This document shows positions 42,604-51,732 of a DNA stretch of 64,000 bases, piece after piece; within the stretch, counting starts at the first letter, position 1; every line of letters starts with the position of its first letter. A program made the position numbers and the translations under genes. This stretch comes from Pseudanabaena sp. FACHB-1998 (GTDB lineage: Bacteria > Cyanobacteriota > Cyanobacteriia > Pseudanabaenales > Pseudanabaenaceae), in contig NZ_JACJQA010000003.1 of assembly GCF_014696355.1 (NCBI RefSeq), forward strand, positions 186,001-250,000, read 5' to 3'. The notes beneath the pieces were generated by a model that was not told where the DNA came from, did no database searches, and saw nothing but the letters and a program-made list of their open reading frames with translations.

Positions 42604-42884
42604 ATATTGATTTATCAACCAAGGCTGTATTAAATTTTGCTGTCGGTGCGATGGTTGTCGCTATGGTGATTCCGCTATATCAAGCTTGGAAACACAACGA
42701 TAATATTTGGGAAATCATGCTTGCTTTTTCCAGTATTGCCGCCAAATCCTCAGTGCTGATTTTAGCGATCGCGATCTTACGAGATGATTGGATGATCGGT
42801 GTAGTTGGCGTGATTATTTTGAGTGTTGGCAATGCTGGCTTTATGCTCCTAGCCCATATCATCAGACGCACAGGAGAAGTATAA
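42600..42884 (+). CDS. Mrp-type antiporter subunit MrpF
   Basis: A 94-residue three-helix membrane protein (VLNFAVGAMVVAMVIPLYQA, SSVLILAIAILRDDWMIGVV, GVIILSVGNAGFMLLAHIIR), in MrpF position and size. It is ATGA-coupled to MrpE. Confidence 0.8.
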   Translation: MNIDLSTKAVLNFAVGAMVVAMVIPLYQAWKHNDNIWEIMLAFSSIAAKSSVLILAIAILRDDWMIGVVGVIILSVGNAGFMLLAHIIRRTGEV

Positions 42885-42886
42885 CC

Positions 42887-43174
42887 GTGGCAATCTTCAT
42901 AAATATTCTTAGCTATATTTGTATTTTTGGTGGATTAGTGTTTTGGTTTTGGGGAACTGTGGCTCTCCTGACAAAGCGATCGGTTCTTTTTAAGCTCCAT
43001 AGTCTATCGGTATCCGACACCATTGGCTCGATCGCGATCGTCTTTGGCTTGATACTACTCCGCCCCAAGGAATTACCATTACTAATTCTTGCGATTATTT
43101 CCTTAGCCCTATGGAATACGATGCTGTGCTACGTGATGGCTTACTGCTCTAGCAGTACAAGAAGTAATAAATAG
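42887..43174 (+). CDS. Mrp-type antiporter subunit MrpG
   Basis: A GTG start two bases after the mrpF stop gives 95 residues: VAIFINILSYICIFGGLVFW, FKLHSLSVSDTIGSIAIVFG and LPLLILAIISLALWNTMLCY. The LH...SDTIG motif is typical of MrpG/MnhG. A longer frame in this phase would overlap mrpF and was rejected. Confidence 0.85.
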   Translation: MAIFINILSYICIFGGLVFWFWGTVALLTKRSVLFKLHSLSVSDTIGSIAIVFGLILLRPKELPLLILAIISLALWNTMLCYVMAYCSSSTRSNK

Positions 43175-43217
43175 CCTTTAAAAATTCAATAAGCAAATAA
43201 AAGAGGTAAAGAGGTAA

Positions 43218-43898
43218 ATGAACAGTAGTTATGATGGTTATGTCTATGCGATCGCCGTACTGTTACCCATATCAGCAGCAATGTTAGTATCTCAAACTAA
43301 TCCCTACAATGCCCTAGTCATACGCGGCATTTTGGGGGCATTATCAGCGCTAGTCTATACGATTTTGGGAGCGGCAGATGTGGCTCTGACTGAGGCGCTA
43401 GTCGGTGCTTTTTTAGCCACAATGCTCTATGCAGTTGCCGTGCGCTCTTCTTTAGTTTTGCGCTTAGGTGTGGTTGAATCAGTTGCGATCGCCCACAATT
43501 TAGAAGAAGAAGAATTAAATAAACTCAATCTTCCCTTTGAACAGCTAAATCAACAATTGGAGCAACCTGAGCAGAATCGTGATCCAGTTCCTAACTCTGA
43601 TTTAAAAAAGCTGATCGATGTTCTCAAAAGCACTTTCAGTAAGTACTATATGCGGGTTGAGCTAGTTCCCTATTCAAACGAAGCAGAACTAGAACAAGCT
43701 CTAACTGATAAAATTGTCCATGCTACCCTACATAATTCAGAACATCAAGATGCGGAATATCAAGAAGGTGTGAAATCCAACTTTTACCAAATCAAAATCC
43801 GTCTGCATCGTCTCTATGAGATTATGCTAACCAATCCAGTTTTAGCAAATGTCCAGTTGATTTATACCAATGCCGCAAATGGAATTGCCATTTCCTAG
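43218..43898 (+). CDS. DUF4040 protein, MrpA C-terminal-like subunit
   Basis: A 226-residue protein. Three N-terminal helices (VYAIAVLLPISAAMLVSQTN, RGILGALSALVYTILGAADV, ALVGAFLATMLYAVAVRS) match the DUF4040/MbhD domain, the C-terminal part of MrpA. A soluble, Glu/Gln-rich C-terminal region (about 100-226) is extra. In this operon MrpA appears split, and the large NuoL-like half is absent here. Confidence 0.8.
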   Translation: MNSSYDGYVYAIAVLLPISAAMLVSQTNPYNALVIRGILGALSALVYTILGAADVALTEALVGAFLATMLYAVAVRSSLVLRLGVVESVAIAHNLEEEELNKLNLPFEQLNQQLEQPEQNRDPVPNSDLKKLIDVLKSTFSKYYMRVELVPYSNEAELEQALTDKIVHATLHNSEHQDAEYQEGVKSNFYQIKIRLHRLYEIMLTNPVLANVQLIYTNAANGIAIS

Positions 43899-44012
43899 AG
43901 AGCTTTGCGCTCAAGTCAAATAAACTTTTAAATAAACTTTTACAAGTATTGCGAAGTAGCGCCTTTAAAAATTTATTTGTGATTCAACGATAAGAAACCT
44001 TTGAAATAGATT

Positions 44013-44672
44013 ATGAAATGGATTTATATAGTTGCTGGCATTGCTTTTTTTGTGAAAATGCTTTTTTTGTCTAACCCAGCCCCTAGCCTGCCGTTCTCGA
44101 TTGTCGAGGTGATCGCTCAAGATAGTGGGGTTAGTAATGTAGTTTCAGGAATCATTTTTCGCAATCGACTGTATGACACCATTTTTGAAGTGATTGTCTT
44201 CACGATCGCCATCATGGGTGCAAATTTCTTGCTTGCCAATGAGAAACCATTTACGCGAATTTATCAATTTACCGATCAAACTTCGATTGTCCTTGCCCAT
44301 CTGGGCGCTACTATTGCTGCTCTAGTAGCGATCGAGTTGGCAATTCGTGGACATCTTAGCCCAGGGGGAGGCTTTGCGGCAGGTGTGGCAGGTGGAACGG
44401 CGATCGGCTTAATCGCCATTACTTCACCTCCAGAAAGACTGCAAAGCCTCTATAAACGCTGGCATGCCGCCACTTGGGAAAAGATCTCAGTACTGATTTT
44501 TATTATTCTGTCAGTAATTACTCTTTCAGGGTTAGAACTACCCTACGGACAAATGGGCGATCTATTTAGTGGCGGCATTATCCCAATTCTGAATATATTG
44601 GTGGCAATTAAGGTGGCGCTAGGCTCATGGTCAGTTGTTTTAGCCTTCATTCGCTATCGAGGTTTATTGTAA
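44013..44672 (+). CDS. MrpB/MnhB-like subunit
   Basis: A 219-residue membrane protein. The first part (to about 90) resembles the MbhE-like end of MrpA. The second is MnhB: HLGATIAALVAIELAIRGHL, the conserved SPGGGFAAGVAGG, VLIFIILSVITLSGLELPYG and GGIIPILNILVAIKVALGSW. It closes the operon after a 114-nt gap. Confidence 0.85.
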   Translation: MKWIYIVAGIAFFVKMLFLSNPAPSLPFSIVEVIAQDSGVSNVVSGIIFRNRLYDTIFEVIVFTIAIMGANFLLANEKPFTRIYQFTDQTSIVLAHLGATIAALVAIELAIRGHLSPGGGFAAGVAGGTAIGLIAITSPPERLQSLYKRWHAATWEKISVLIFIILSVITLSGLELPYGQMGDLFSGGIIPILNILVAIKVALGSWSVVLAFIRYRGLL

Positions 44673-44756
44673 ATAACTAGTGAAATTTGTTCTTCTCGGA
44701 ATTACTGGCATTGGTTCAGTCTAATTGGTAGCCTGAAACCGTTACAATACAAGCCG

Positions 44757-44873
44757 TTAACAGAGAATGCGAAGTTGAAGTAGTTCCTTACAAGTTAAAC
44801 CTTTTTGGAGAATATCAAGAGCGACAGCAGGAACTTTTCGCATGGTTCTTGCCTCAACTTCAATTCTCTTCAT
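44757..44873 (-). pseudogene. Duplicated 5' fragment of nucleotidyltransferase gene
   Basis: A 38-codon frame begins MKRIEVEARTMRKVPAVALD and stops. Its first ten codons and the preceding AATT are nearly identical in DNA to the start of the COG3541 gene at 39866 (MKRIEVETRT). The sequences diverge after that. It is a small duplicated piece of that gene now joined to other sequence, about 5 kb away and in the same orientation. Confidence 0.6.
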
Positions 44874-44900
44874 AATTTTCTCTTGATCAATATCCCAAGT

Positions 44901-46265
44901 TTATGATTTTTTAAGAAAGGCGATCGCCTCTACGTGAGATGTTTGCGGGAAAAAGTCGATTGGTTGAATGCGGGTGAGTTGATAGCGATCGCCTTCGCAT
45001 AATAGTTTTAAATCTCTGGCTTGAGTGGCGGGATTGCAACTGACATAGACGAGATGGGCGGGAGGATTTTCGCGCAAAAAGTTAATTACTGAGGGTTCGC
45101 AACCTTTACGGGGAGGATCGAGAATGACGATATCGGGTTGTAGATTGAGAGTGCTAATTAATTCTTCGACCTTGCCCGTGTGGAATACTACGTTATCAAT
45201 GCCATTAAGGTCAGCGTTGAGTTTGCCTTGGGCGGTTGCCTGTGGCTGGATTTCGATCGCGATCGCCTGTTTGACTTGTTCAGCTAGGGGTAAAGCGATC
45301 GTGCCAATGCCAGCATAGGCATCTAAGAGAACTTCTGTTCCTTCTAGTTGCAATTCTGATTCGATAATGTTGAGCATCTTCTCTGCTTGCTCTGTATAAA
45401 CCTGAAAGAAGGTATCACCACGCAAACGGAAAGTTAGACCCGCAAACTTTTCTAGGAGATAGTCCTTCCCAGCAATGCAACGGCTATCACGACCAAAAAT
45501 GGCGTTGGTTTTATCAGGATTGCAATTGAGGATTACGCCTACTACCTTGTCGTAACGCTCTAGCCATGTCTGGGCAAATACTCCCAAATTCGGTACATCC
45601 CAATCACGGGTAACAATCGTAATCAATATCTCGCCCGTATGCCGGCCAATACGAAGCCCTAAATGGCGCAGCAAGCCTGTGTGGGTTGTCTCGTCATAGA
45701 TTTCCCAACATTGGTTATGGATATCCATTTTGAGTTCGGCAAGCATCGGATCGAGGCGTTCATCTTGGGCTGGGCATTGATTGAGATTGACAATTTTATG
45801 ACTTCCCTTTTGGTAATAGCCTGCTTTGAGATTGCCATCGCGACCTGTGGCGAGGGGATAGGTCACTTTATTGCGATAGTGGAGGCTCTCTTTTGCGCCA
45901 ACGATTGGGGAGATTAATTCTTCTAAAAGGTCAGCATCAAAGCCGCCAATTCTTTGCATCGCCTGTAGGACAAGATTTTGCTTGGTTCTCAATTGGGCGG
46001 GATAGCTGACCGATTGCCACTGACAACCGCCGCATTTATCAGCAACGATGCAGCTAGGGCGAACGCGATCGCGAGAGGGTGTGAGAATTTTTTCAATACT
46101 TGCGTGGGCAAAATTTTTCTTGACAAATTCAATTTTGGCAACAATCTGATCGTCAGGGACAGTGTTAGGCACAAAGATGGCAATATTTTCATAACGTCCC
46201 ACCCCATCGCCGCTATCGGCAAGATCATCGATGGTGAGCGTAATTTTTTGTCCCTGTAATAGCAT
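44901..46265 (-). CDS. 23S rRNA (uracil-5-)-methyltransferase, RumA/RlmD type
   Basis: A 454-residue SAM-dependent RNA m5U methyltransferase. A TRAM domain (about 1-60) is followed by the [4Fe-4S] cysteines C72, C78 and C81 (SCIVADKCGGCQW) plus a later cysteine near 168. The catalytic domain has YAGIGTIALPLA (SAM loop), ILDPPRKGCE and VYVSCNPATQARDL with the nucleophilic cysteine. Targets in relatives are U1939 or U747 of 23S rRNA; which one applies is not known. Confidence 0.92.
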   Translation of the reverse strand: MLLQGQKITLTIDDLADSGDGVGRYENIAIFVPNTVPDDQIVAKIEFVKKNFAHASIEKILTPSRDRVRPSCIVADKCGGCQWQSVSYPAQLRTKQNLVLQAMQRIGGFDADLLEELISPIVGAKESLHYRNKVTYPLATGRDGNLKAGYYQKGSHKIVNLNQCPAQDERLDPMLAELKMDIHNQCWEIYDETTHTGLLRHLGLRIGRHTGEILITIVTRDWDVPNLGVFAQTWLERYDKVVGVILNCNPDKTNAIFGRDSRCIAGKDYLLEKFAGLTFRLRGDTFFQVYTEQAEKMLNIIESELQLEGTEVLLDAYAGIGTIALPLAEQVKQAIAIEIQPQATAQGKLNADLNGIDNVVFHTGKVEELISTLNLQPDIVILDPPRKGCEPSVINFLRENPPAHLVYVSCNPATQARDLKLLCEGDRYQLTRIQPIDFFPQTSHVEAIAFLKKS

Positions 46266-46283
46266 TGTTTATCCTAAGAAAAT

Positions 46284-46790
46284 TTAATCTGTACCTGCCC
46301 ACGTCCAAGTGGGATTACCATCTTTGACTTCGTTTTTGAGAATGACAGGTGTAAGCCTATTTGCATCATACATCCCCGTCATGTCTAAAATCAGATAAGC
46401 ATTGCCTTTTGTAAAGCGCATTCGGATGTAGGAATGACTTTGAAAGGGTTCATTATTCTTTGTAGCAATCCCTGCGGAAGCGACACAGTTTCGATATTTT
46501 TGTTGGAGTTTGGCGACCCAAATGACGCTGAATTGATCGGTGGATGCAATTTTAAACTCTCTGGTCAGCCAACCCATTTGCGCCTTGCCATCAATAGTAT
46601 AGCCGCCTTCATAATAGGGGCGAGATTGTTCAGTGACGGTGATTTCGGTGGGACAGATCGGGAAGGCATCTTGAGGATTTAGGGGATATACCTTCAGGGT
46701 CACGGAACCCGCAAGGGCTGTATTGGCAAAATTCAGGATCGCTGTTTGGGCGATCGCTAAGCCCATCAAAAACGTAACTTTTCTAAACAT
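46284..46790 (-). CDS. Secreted hypothetical protein
   Basis: The ATG at 46790 gives 168 residues with a signal peptide (MFRKVTFLMGLAIAQTAILN then ANTALA|GSV). The mature part is beta-rich (SVTLKVYPLNPQDAFPICPT, YYEGGYTIDGKAQMGWLTRE, SYIRMRFTKGNAYLILDMTG) with two cysteines. It looks like a conserved cyanobacterial periplasmic protein. No function is recognised. Confidence 0.7.
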   Translation of the reverse strand: MFRKVTFLMGLAIAQTAILNFANTALAGSVTLKVYPLNPQDAFPICPTEITVTEQSRPYYEGGYTIDGKAQMGWLTREFKIASTDQFSVIWVAKLQQKYRNCVASAGIATKNNEPFQSHSYIRMRFTKGNAYLILDMTGMYDANRLTPVILKNEVKDGNPTWTWAGTD

Positions 46791-46837
46791 GATTTTCTCG
46801 TTATAGAATTTAAACAACCTAAATTATTGTTTATATA

Positions 46838-46871
46838 AGTGAGCAAATGAGCATAAGCTCATTTGCTCACT
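46838..46871. repeat. Hairpin between divergent genes
   Basis: Perfect 15-bp arms (agtgagcaaatgagc) with an ATAA loop lie 24 nt upstream of the GNAT-TrhO gene, within its probable leader. Confidence 0.75.
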
Positions 46872-46894
46872 TCTCCATCACTTGATTGAAGACT

Positions 46895-48070
46895 ATGTTA
46901 ATTCGATTGTTCCAAAGCCAAGATAGCGATCGCATCGCCCAGTTATTCCATGATACTGTGCGCGAGGTGAATATTCGTGATTACTCACCCTCACAGGTAA
47001 GAGCATGGGCTCCCGATGACCTCTATTTCACCAACTGGACAGAAGACTGTACGAATAGCTTCACCTATGTTGCCGAAGAAGAATCGGAAATCATCGGCTT
47101 TGCTCAGTTAGAAGCCAATGGTCACATTGACTGCTTCTTTTGTCATAAGGATTATCAGCGCTGTGGTGTGGGAACTCGGCTATATCGCGCCATTGAAGCA
47201 AAGGCTCTAGAATTAAAAATTGATCGCTTATTTGTGGAAGTGAGCATTACTGCGAGAGCATTTTTTAAAAGTCGTGGCTTTAAGGTGGTGAAGGAGCAGC
47301 AAGTTGCTTGTCGTGGCGAAAAGTTAACTAATTTTGTAATGGACAAGTCTCTTACAAAATATCTTGAGAAGCCTGAGCATTTTGTGGTGGCGACCTTCTA
47401 CCATTTTGCTGATTTAGCTGATTATCGAGAAATGCGATCGCCTATTACAGATTTATGCGATCGCCATGACCTGAAGGGTGTAATTTTATTAGCGTCAGAG
47501 GGGATTAACTCCACCATTGCAGGTAGTCGAGAAGGGATTGATGCTCTCTTAAGTTATCTGCGTTCCGATCCACGGTTGCATAATTTGGAGCATAAGGAAA
47601 CTTACTGCGAGGTGAGTCCCTACAACAAGGTACGAGTAAGGCTCAAAAAGGAACTTGTAAAATTTGGCGTGACAGGGATCGATCCTAGTAAAGAGGTGGG
47701 AACCTATGTCGATCCCAAGGATTGGAATCAGTTAATTGCCGATCCTGAAGTGATCGTTATTGATACTCGCAATATTTACGAAGTAAAATTTGGCACTTTT
47801 AAAGGGGCGATCGATCCAAATATTGATTTTTTTCATGAATTCCCCAAATATGTTGAGGAGAATTTAGGTACTAATAAACAGCAAAAAATTGCCATGTTCT
47901 GCACAGGTGGCATCCGTTGCGAGAAGGCTAGCGCCTATATGTTAGCTCAAGGCTTTGATGAGGTTTACCATCTCAAGGGAGGAATTCTCAAGTATTTAGC
48001 GGAAGTTCCCCCTGAAGAAAGTCTTTGGGAAGGCGAATGTTTTGTTTTTGACGATCGCATTGCCCTTTGA
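46895..48070 (+). CDS. GNAT acetyltransferase fused to TrhO tRNA uridine hydroxylase
   Basis: A 391-residue two-domain protein from the ATG at 46895. Residues 1-150 are a GNAT N-acetyltransferase: AQLFHDTVREVNIRDYSPSQ, IIGFAQLEANGHIDCFFCHK, acetyl-CoA loop QRCGVGTRLYRAIEAKA and ARAFFKSRGFKVV. After a short linker, residues 155-391 are a full-length TrhO/UPF0176 rhodanese-family protein: VVATFYHFADLADYREMRSP, GVILLASEGINSTIAGSREG, CEVSPYNKVRVRLKKELVKF, and the active-site CTGGIRCEKA. TrhO hydroxylates U34 of tRNA to ho5U using oxygen. The fusion is continuous with no frameshift sign. TrhO is normally a separate protein. Confidence 0.9.
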   Translation: MLIRLFQSQDSDRIAQLFHDTVREVNIRDYSPSQVRAWAPDDLYFTNWTEDCTNSFTYVAEEESEIIGFAQLEANGHIDCFFCHKDYQRCGVGTRLYRAIEAKALELKIDRLFVEVSITARAFFKSRGFKVVKEQQVACRGEKLTNFVMDKSLTKYLEKPEHFVVATFYHFADLADYREMRSPITDLCDRHDLKGVILLASEGINSTIAGSREGIDALLSYLRSDPRLHNLEHKETYCEVSPYNKVRVRLKKELVKFGVTGIDPSKEVGTYVDPKDWNQLIADPEVIVIDTRNIYEVKFGTFKGAIDPNIDFFHEFPKYVEENLGTNKQQKIAMFCTGGIRCEKASAYMLAQGFDEVYHLKGGILKYLAEVPPEESLWEGECFVFDDRIAL

Positions 48071-48103
48071 TACCAAAGCACAGAGATGATTTCAACTCTA
48101 CAC

Positions 48104-51100
48104 TTAACCCACTAACTGCACCATTGAGCCTTCTTCACCCTTCGATACCTCGATTAAAGTATTAAAGGCTTCCTTCATTTGCGGCATATGCGTAATGACG
48201 AGAATACACTCAAAATCTGGCGCGATCGCATTGATGGCACTAACAAGGCGATCGCATCCTAACTGGTCTTGACTGCCGAAACCTTCATCAATGATTAGGG
48301 TTTGGAGAGTGCTGCCTTTGCGCTGGGCAAGGACGCGGGAGAGGGCAAGACGCACTGCGAAGTTAATTCTAAAGGCTTCACCACCTGAATAGGTTTCGTA
48401 GGGTCTAGTTCCTTTGGTGTCGGCAATTTCAATGTCGAGGGTTTCGATGATGCGATCGCTTTTTTTGCCCGATTTTTGGGTGATGAATCGCACATTTAAT
48501 TGGCGATCGCTGAGTTGGGCGAGAATTTGATTGGCTTCCACTTCGATTTGGGGTAGGACATTTTCGAGCATCAGCGCTTGAATGCCATTCTTGCCAAAGG
48601 CTTGATAGAGTTCATTATGGATGCGTTGACGTTGACGGGCTGTTTCGATTTGAACAAGGGTTTCCTGTTCGCGTTGGTGGCTTTGCTCTAGTTGTTGTTG
48701 GGCTTGCTGAAGGCTACCGATTTGGGCGAGGAGAGAGTCCATTTGCGATCGCCAATTTTGCAAATTTTGTTTTAGCGCCTGAATTTCTTGAGCATGATCG
48801 CCATGCAAAGCTTGGACTTGAGCCTCTAATCCTATGATTTGAGTAGAAAGAGTTTGTAATTCCTGTTGATGATGGGTTTGGGCTTGTTGCAAATGGCTTA
48901 CCTGTTGCTGAAGTTCGGGATATTCCTGTTCGGCGCGAGTGAGTTCTTGATAGCGCAATAAGGATGGCGTGAGTTCTTGCTTTTGACTGCGAAGTTGTTG
49001 ATGGCGGTCAGGCTCATAGCCTAACTGAGTCAGAGTGCGATCGCATTGTTCGAGTTCGTGCTGAACTTCTAGATCAATCAGATTTTTAGTTAAGCGTTCC
49101 TGTAATTGATGAATCTTGGTTTGCAGATCGGGGATTTTTTGCGAGAGATTATCCGCTTGACGTTGCGCGTTTTTTAATTCCGATTGTTTGATTTCCGCCC
49201 AGCGCCATCGTTCCACATCTCCCCGCGCAAGGGCATGATTTTTTTCGTCATAGGCAAATTTATGAATATTCTTATCGATTAATTCCATTTCCTCCCATGC
49301 TTCACGCAAATAATTTTTAGTCCGCAAGCGATCGCCTAAATCTTGAATCTCGGCATCAATTAGCCCTAGCCTTTGCACTGCCTCAGATATAGCTTTCAAT
49401 CTTTCCTGCAAAGTTCCCTTGCGCTGAATCAAATCATTAAGGGGCGCGAGTTCTTTTTTAAGATTACGATATTCATCGCGCAAAACTTCAATTTCGCAAT
49501 TAGAAGCCGCCTGTTGCTCCTTCACCACCCAAATATCCGCTTGCAAATCGCGAGATTCTTGCTTGTGTTTTTTCTGGACTAACTGCCAGTGAGCTTCATC
49601 AAGGGGGCGATCGCATAAGGGACAGGGGGCATTCGGCACGGTTAAGTGACGCATTTTCGCTTCTAATTTTTTAAAAGCAGCTTCACTATCCGCTAAACGC
49701 GATTTTAATCTCTCCAAAAAATCCCGCCTCTCTAATCCCTTTTCATGGACGCGCTGTTGATAGACTTGCTTTTTTTGCAATGCCTCGATTTGGCGATCTA
49801 GCTCCTGAGCATGACCGAGCAAGCGATCGCGATCTTTCACCTGCAATTGCAACTGGTCACGTTTGGCAACTAATTCTTCTAACTTGGCGGTAAGTTTGGT
49901 TTCTTCACGTTCTAACTGATGTTTGAGGGTCTGATAGCGATGGACTAGGGGTGTAGATTGGGCATGGAGTCGATCAAATTCCTGCAAAACCGCCCTTGCT
50001 TTGTGTAATTCAGCGATCGCCCCTTCAATTTCCGTAGCTCGACTCCGAATCCCCTGTAACTCGCTTTCCTGCTGCACTAACGACTCTAGCTGCGCTTGAT
50101 AATGGCGTAGTTGCCCTTTCAGATCACTTTGCAGACTGGCAAGTTTATGACTAAATTCTCCTCGGCGATCGCTGATTTGTTGATACTTTTGCAATTTGCG
50201 ATCTAGTTCTGCCTCCTGCGCCGATAGCAATTGATAGCGTTCATAGTCTTGTAAAATTGGCGACCGCTGCAACAGATAGCCTTCTAACTGTTGCAATTGT
50301 TTTTGCTGATTGGTAAGTTGTCTTTCTATTTGAGCAAGATTACTTGCCAACGAATTTTGCTGCTGTTGCTGCCAAGTTAACTGTTGGGAAACGCTTGTAT
50401 ATTGCTTTTGTAAATCTTCTACGGTTTGTAATTGAGTGCGATCGCGGCTTTCCCATGCTTGCAACTCTGTTAACTGCGATCGCAAAGTTTCTAACTGCGG
50501 TGCGATTTCGGCTCCTGCTAAGATCTGTTCCTGCAAATGCGTTAATAAATTCTCTAAAATTGCCAACTCCGCCTTGCTGGTTCGCGCAATGTCCTTTGCC
50601 CTCTCCGCCAACTCGTCATACTGCGATAGCGCCAGCATATCCGCCAAAATCTGCTTGCGATCGCTCGGACGCTTCAGCATAAATTCATCGGCACGACCTT
50701 GGCGTAAATATGCCGAATTAACAAAAGTTTCGTAATCCATCTTGAGATGCGAAATGATTGTCTGCTGCGTGGATCGCACCTTGCGCTCCGTCAGAGATTT
50801 AAATTTCCCTTCGCTCTGCACCTGAAATTCTAAAGAGGTGGAACTATTGCGCGATCGGGTTCTGATTACTCGATAGACCTCACCACCAGCAATAAAGGTA
50901 AAGTCCACTTGAGTCTCCTTAGAACCCACATGAATTACATCATCTTCACTCGCCGCCCGACTGGCTCCCCACACTGCCCATGAAATGGCTTCTAATAAAG
51001 AGGATTTGCCCGCCCCATTCGCGCCACAAATGCAAGCAACATGTAGCCCACTAAAATCTAAGGCTAATTGTTGATAGCTCAAGAAATTTTTTAATCTTAA

Positions 51101-51115
51101 TTTCTGAGGGATCAT
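48104..51115 (-). CDS. sbcC: SbcC-like SMC-type exonuclease subunit
   Basis: A 1003-residue ATPase. The N-terminal head has MIPQKLRLKNFLSYQQLALD and Walker A CGANGAGKSSLLEAISWAVW, then the Q-loop RQGRADEFML. Two long coiled coils (about 170-480 and 520-830) flank a zinc hook CPLCDRPL near residue 500. The C-terminal head has the signature YSGGEAFRINFAVRLALSRV and Walker B LIIDEGFGSQD, then THM. SbcC acts with SbcD (Mre11 type) to process DNA ends and hairpins. No sbcD gene is next to it. Confidence 0.92.
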   Translation of the reverse strand: MIPQKLRLKNFLSYQQLALDFSGLHVACICGANGAGKSSLLEAISWAVWGASRAASEDDVIHVGSKETQVDFTFIAGGEVYRVIRTRSRNSSTSLEFQVQSEGKFKSLTERKVRSTQQTIISHLKMDYETFVNSAYLRQGRADEFMLKRPSDRKQILADMLALSQYDELAERAKDIARTSKAELAILENLLTHLQEQILAGAEIAPQLETLRSQLTELQAWESRDRTQLQTVEDLQKQYTSVSQQLTWQQQQQNSLASNLAQIERQLTNQQKQLQQLEGYLLQRSPILQDYERYQLLSAQEAELDRKLQKYQQISDRRGEFSHKLASLQSDLKGQLRHYQAQLESLVQQESELQGIRSRATEIEGAIAELHKARAVLQEFDRLHAQSTPLVHRYQTLKHQLEREETKLTAKLEELVAKRDQLQLQVKDRDRLLGHAQELDRQIEALQKKQVYQQRVHEKGLERRDFLERLKSRLADSEAAFKKLEAKMRHLTVPNAPCPLCDRPLDEAHWQLVQKKHKQESRDLQADIWVVKEQQAASNCEIEVLRDEYRNLKKELAPLNDLIQRKGTLQERLKAISEAVQRLGLIDAEIQDLGDRLRTKNYLREAWEEMELIDKNIHKFAYDEKNHALARGDVERWRWAEIKQSELKNAQRQADNLSQKIPDLQTKIHQLQERLTKNLIDLEVQHELEQCDRTLTQLGYEPDRHQQLRSQKQELTPSLLRYQELTRAEQEYPELQQQVSHLQQAQTHHQQELQTLSTQIIGLEAQVQALHGDHAQEIQALKQNLQNWRSQMDSLLAQIGSLQQAQQQLEQSHQREQETLVQIETARQRQRIHNELYQAFGKNGIQALMLENVLPQIEVEANQILAQLSDRQLNVRFITQKSGKKSDRIIETLDIEIADTKGTRPYETYSGGEAFRINFAVRLALSRVLAQRKGSTLQTLIIDEGFGSQDQLGCDRLVSAINAIAPDFECILVITHMPQMKEAFNTLIEVSKGEEGSMVQLVG

Positions 51116-51272
51116 TTTGATGTGACAGAATCCATCTTAAGCAGTTATACTAATTGTTATCTTATTATCATAATAATGTATTACCAACTTACTTGATAAG
51201 AAGACTTCTTTAATTAAACAATCCCTTAAATACTCAGAATCAATGTATTGCTGCTGACAAGATGAGAGAGTT

Positions 51273-51644
51273 ATGGAAATATGGGAACAAATTAGCCGCC
51301 AAAGAGTAAAGCACATCGTCGATAGCTATCAGTTAGATGGTGAAGACGATGAGTACTTCTATGAATATTTAGAAGATTTACTACAAGCCTACGCGCCGCC
51401 CCAAATCGAGCTAGCCCTTGTCGAAACTTTAGTTGAAAGTTGGCGCAATGTTCCGCTTCTACGGGGAGTTGTCTTTTTAGAGCGATCGCATGAAATTCTC
51501 AAGTCTTGGGAAACTAAAATCTTTGCCCCCAAAATTTCTCCTACCCATTTTCAACTGATTACAGGCTTAGATGCAACCCCCATCTTCGGCGCAGACAAAA
51601 CCCAGCATCCCAAGCAAGTATCCTCTCTTGCTTTCCCCACTTAG
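51273..51644 (+). CDS. Conserved cyanobacterial hypothetical protein
   Basis: A 123-residue acidic protein (MEIWEQISRQRVKHIVDSYQ, then LEDLLQAYAPPQIELALVET, SWRNVPLLRGVVFLERSHEI). It ends with a low-complexity tail after FQLITGLDATPIFG. The N-terminal helical domain looks conserved in cyanobacteria. No function is known. It stands alone and divergent from sbcC. Confidence 0.75.
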   Translation: MEIWEQISRQRVKHIVDSYQLDGEDDEYFYEYLEDLLQAYAPPQIELALVETLVESWRNVPLLRGVVFLERSHEILKSWETKIFAPKISPTHFQLITGLDATPIFGADKTQHPKQVSSLAFPT

Positions 51645-51732
51645 AATATGCGGGCAAGTACTGAAAAAGTACTGAAAACTTGTTTCGTCTTCAATTTTTA
51701 TCATAACAATACGATTTTTTGACTTAACCAAG

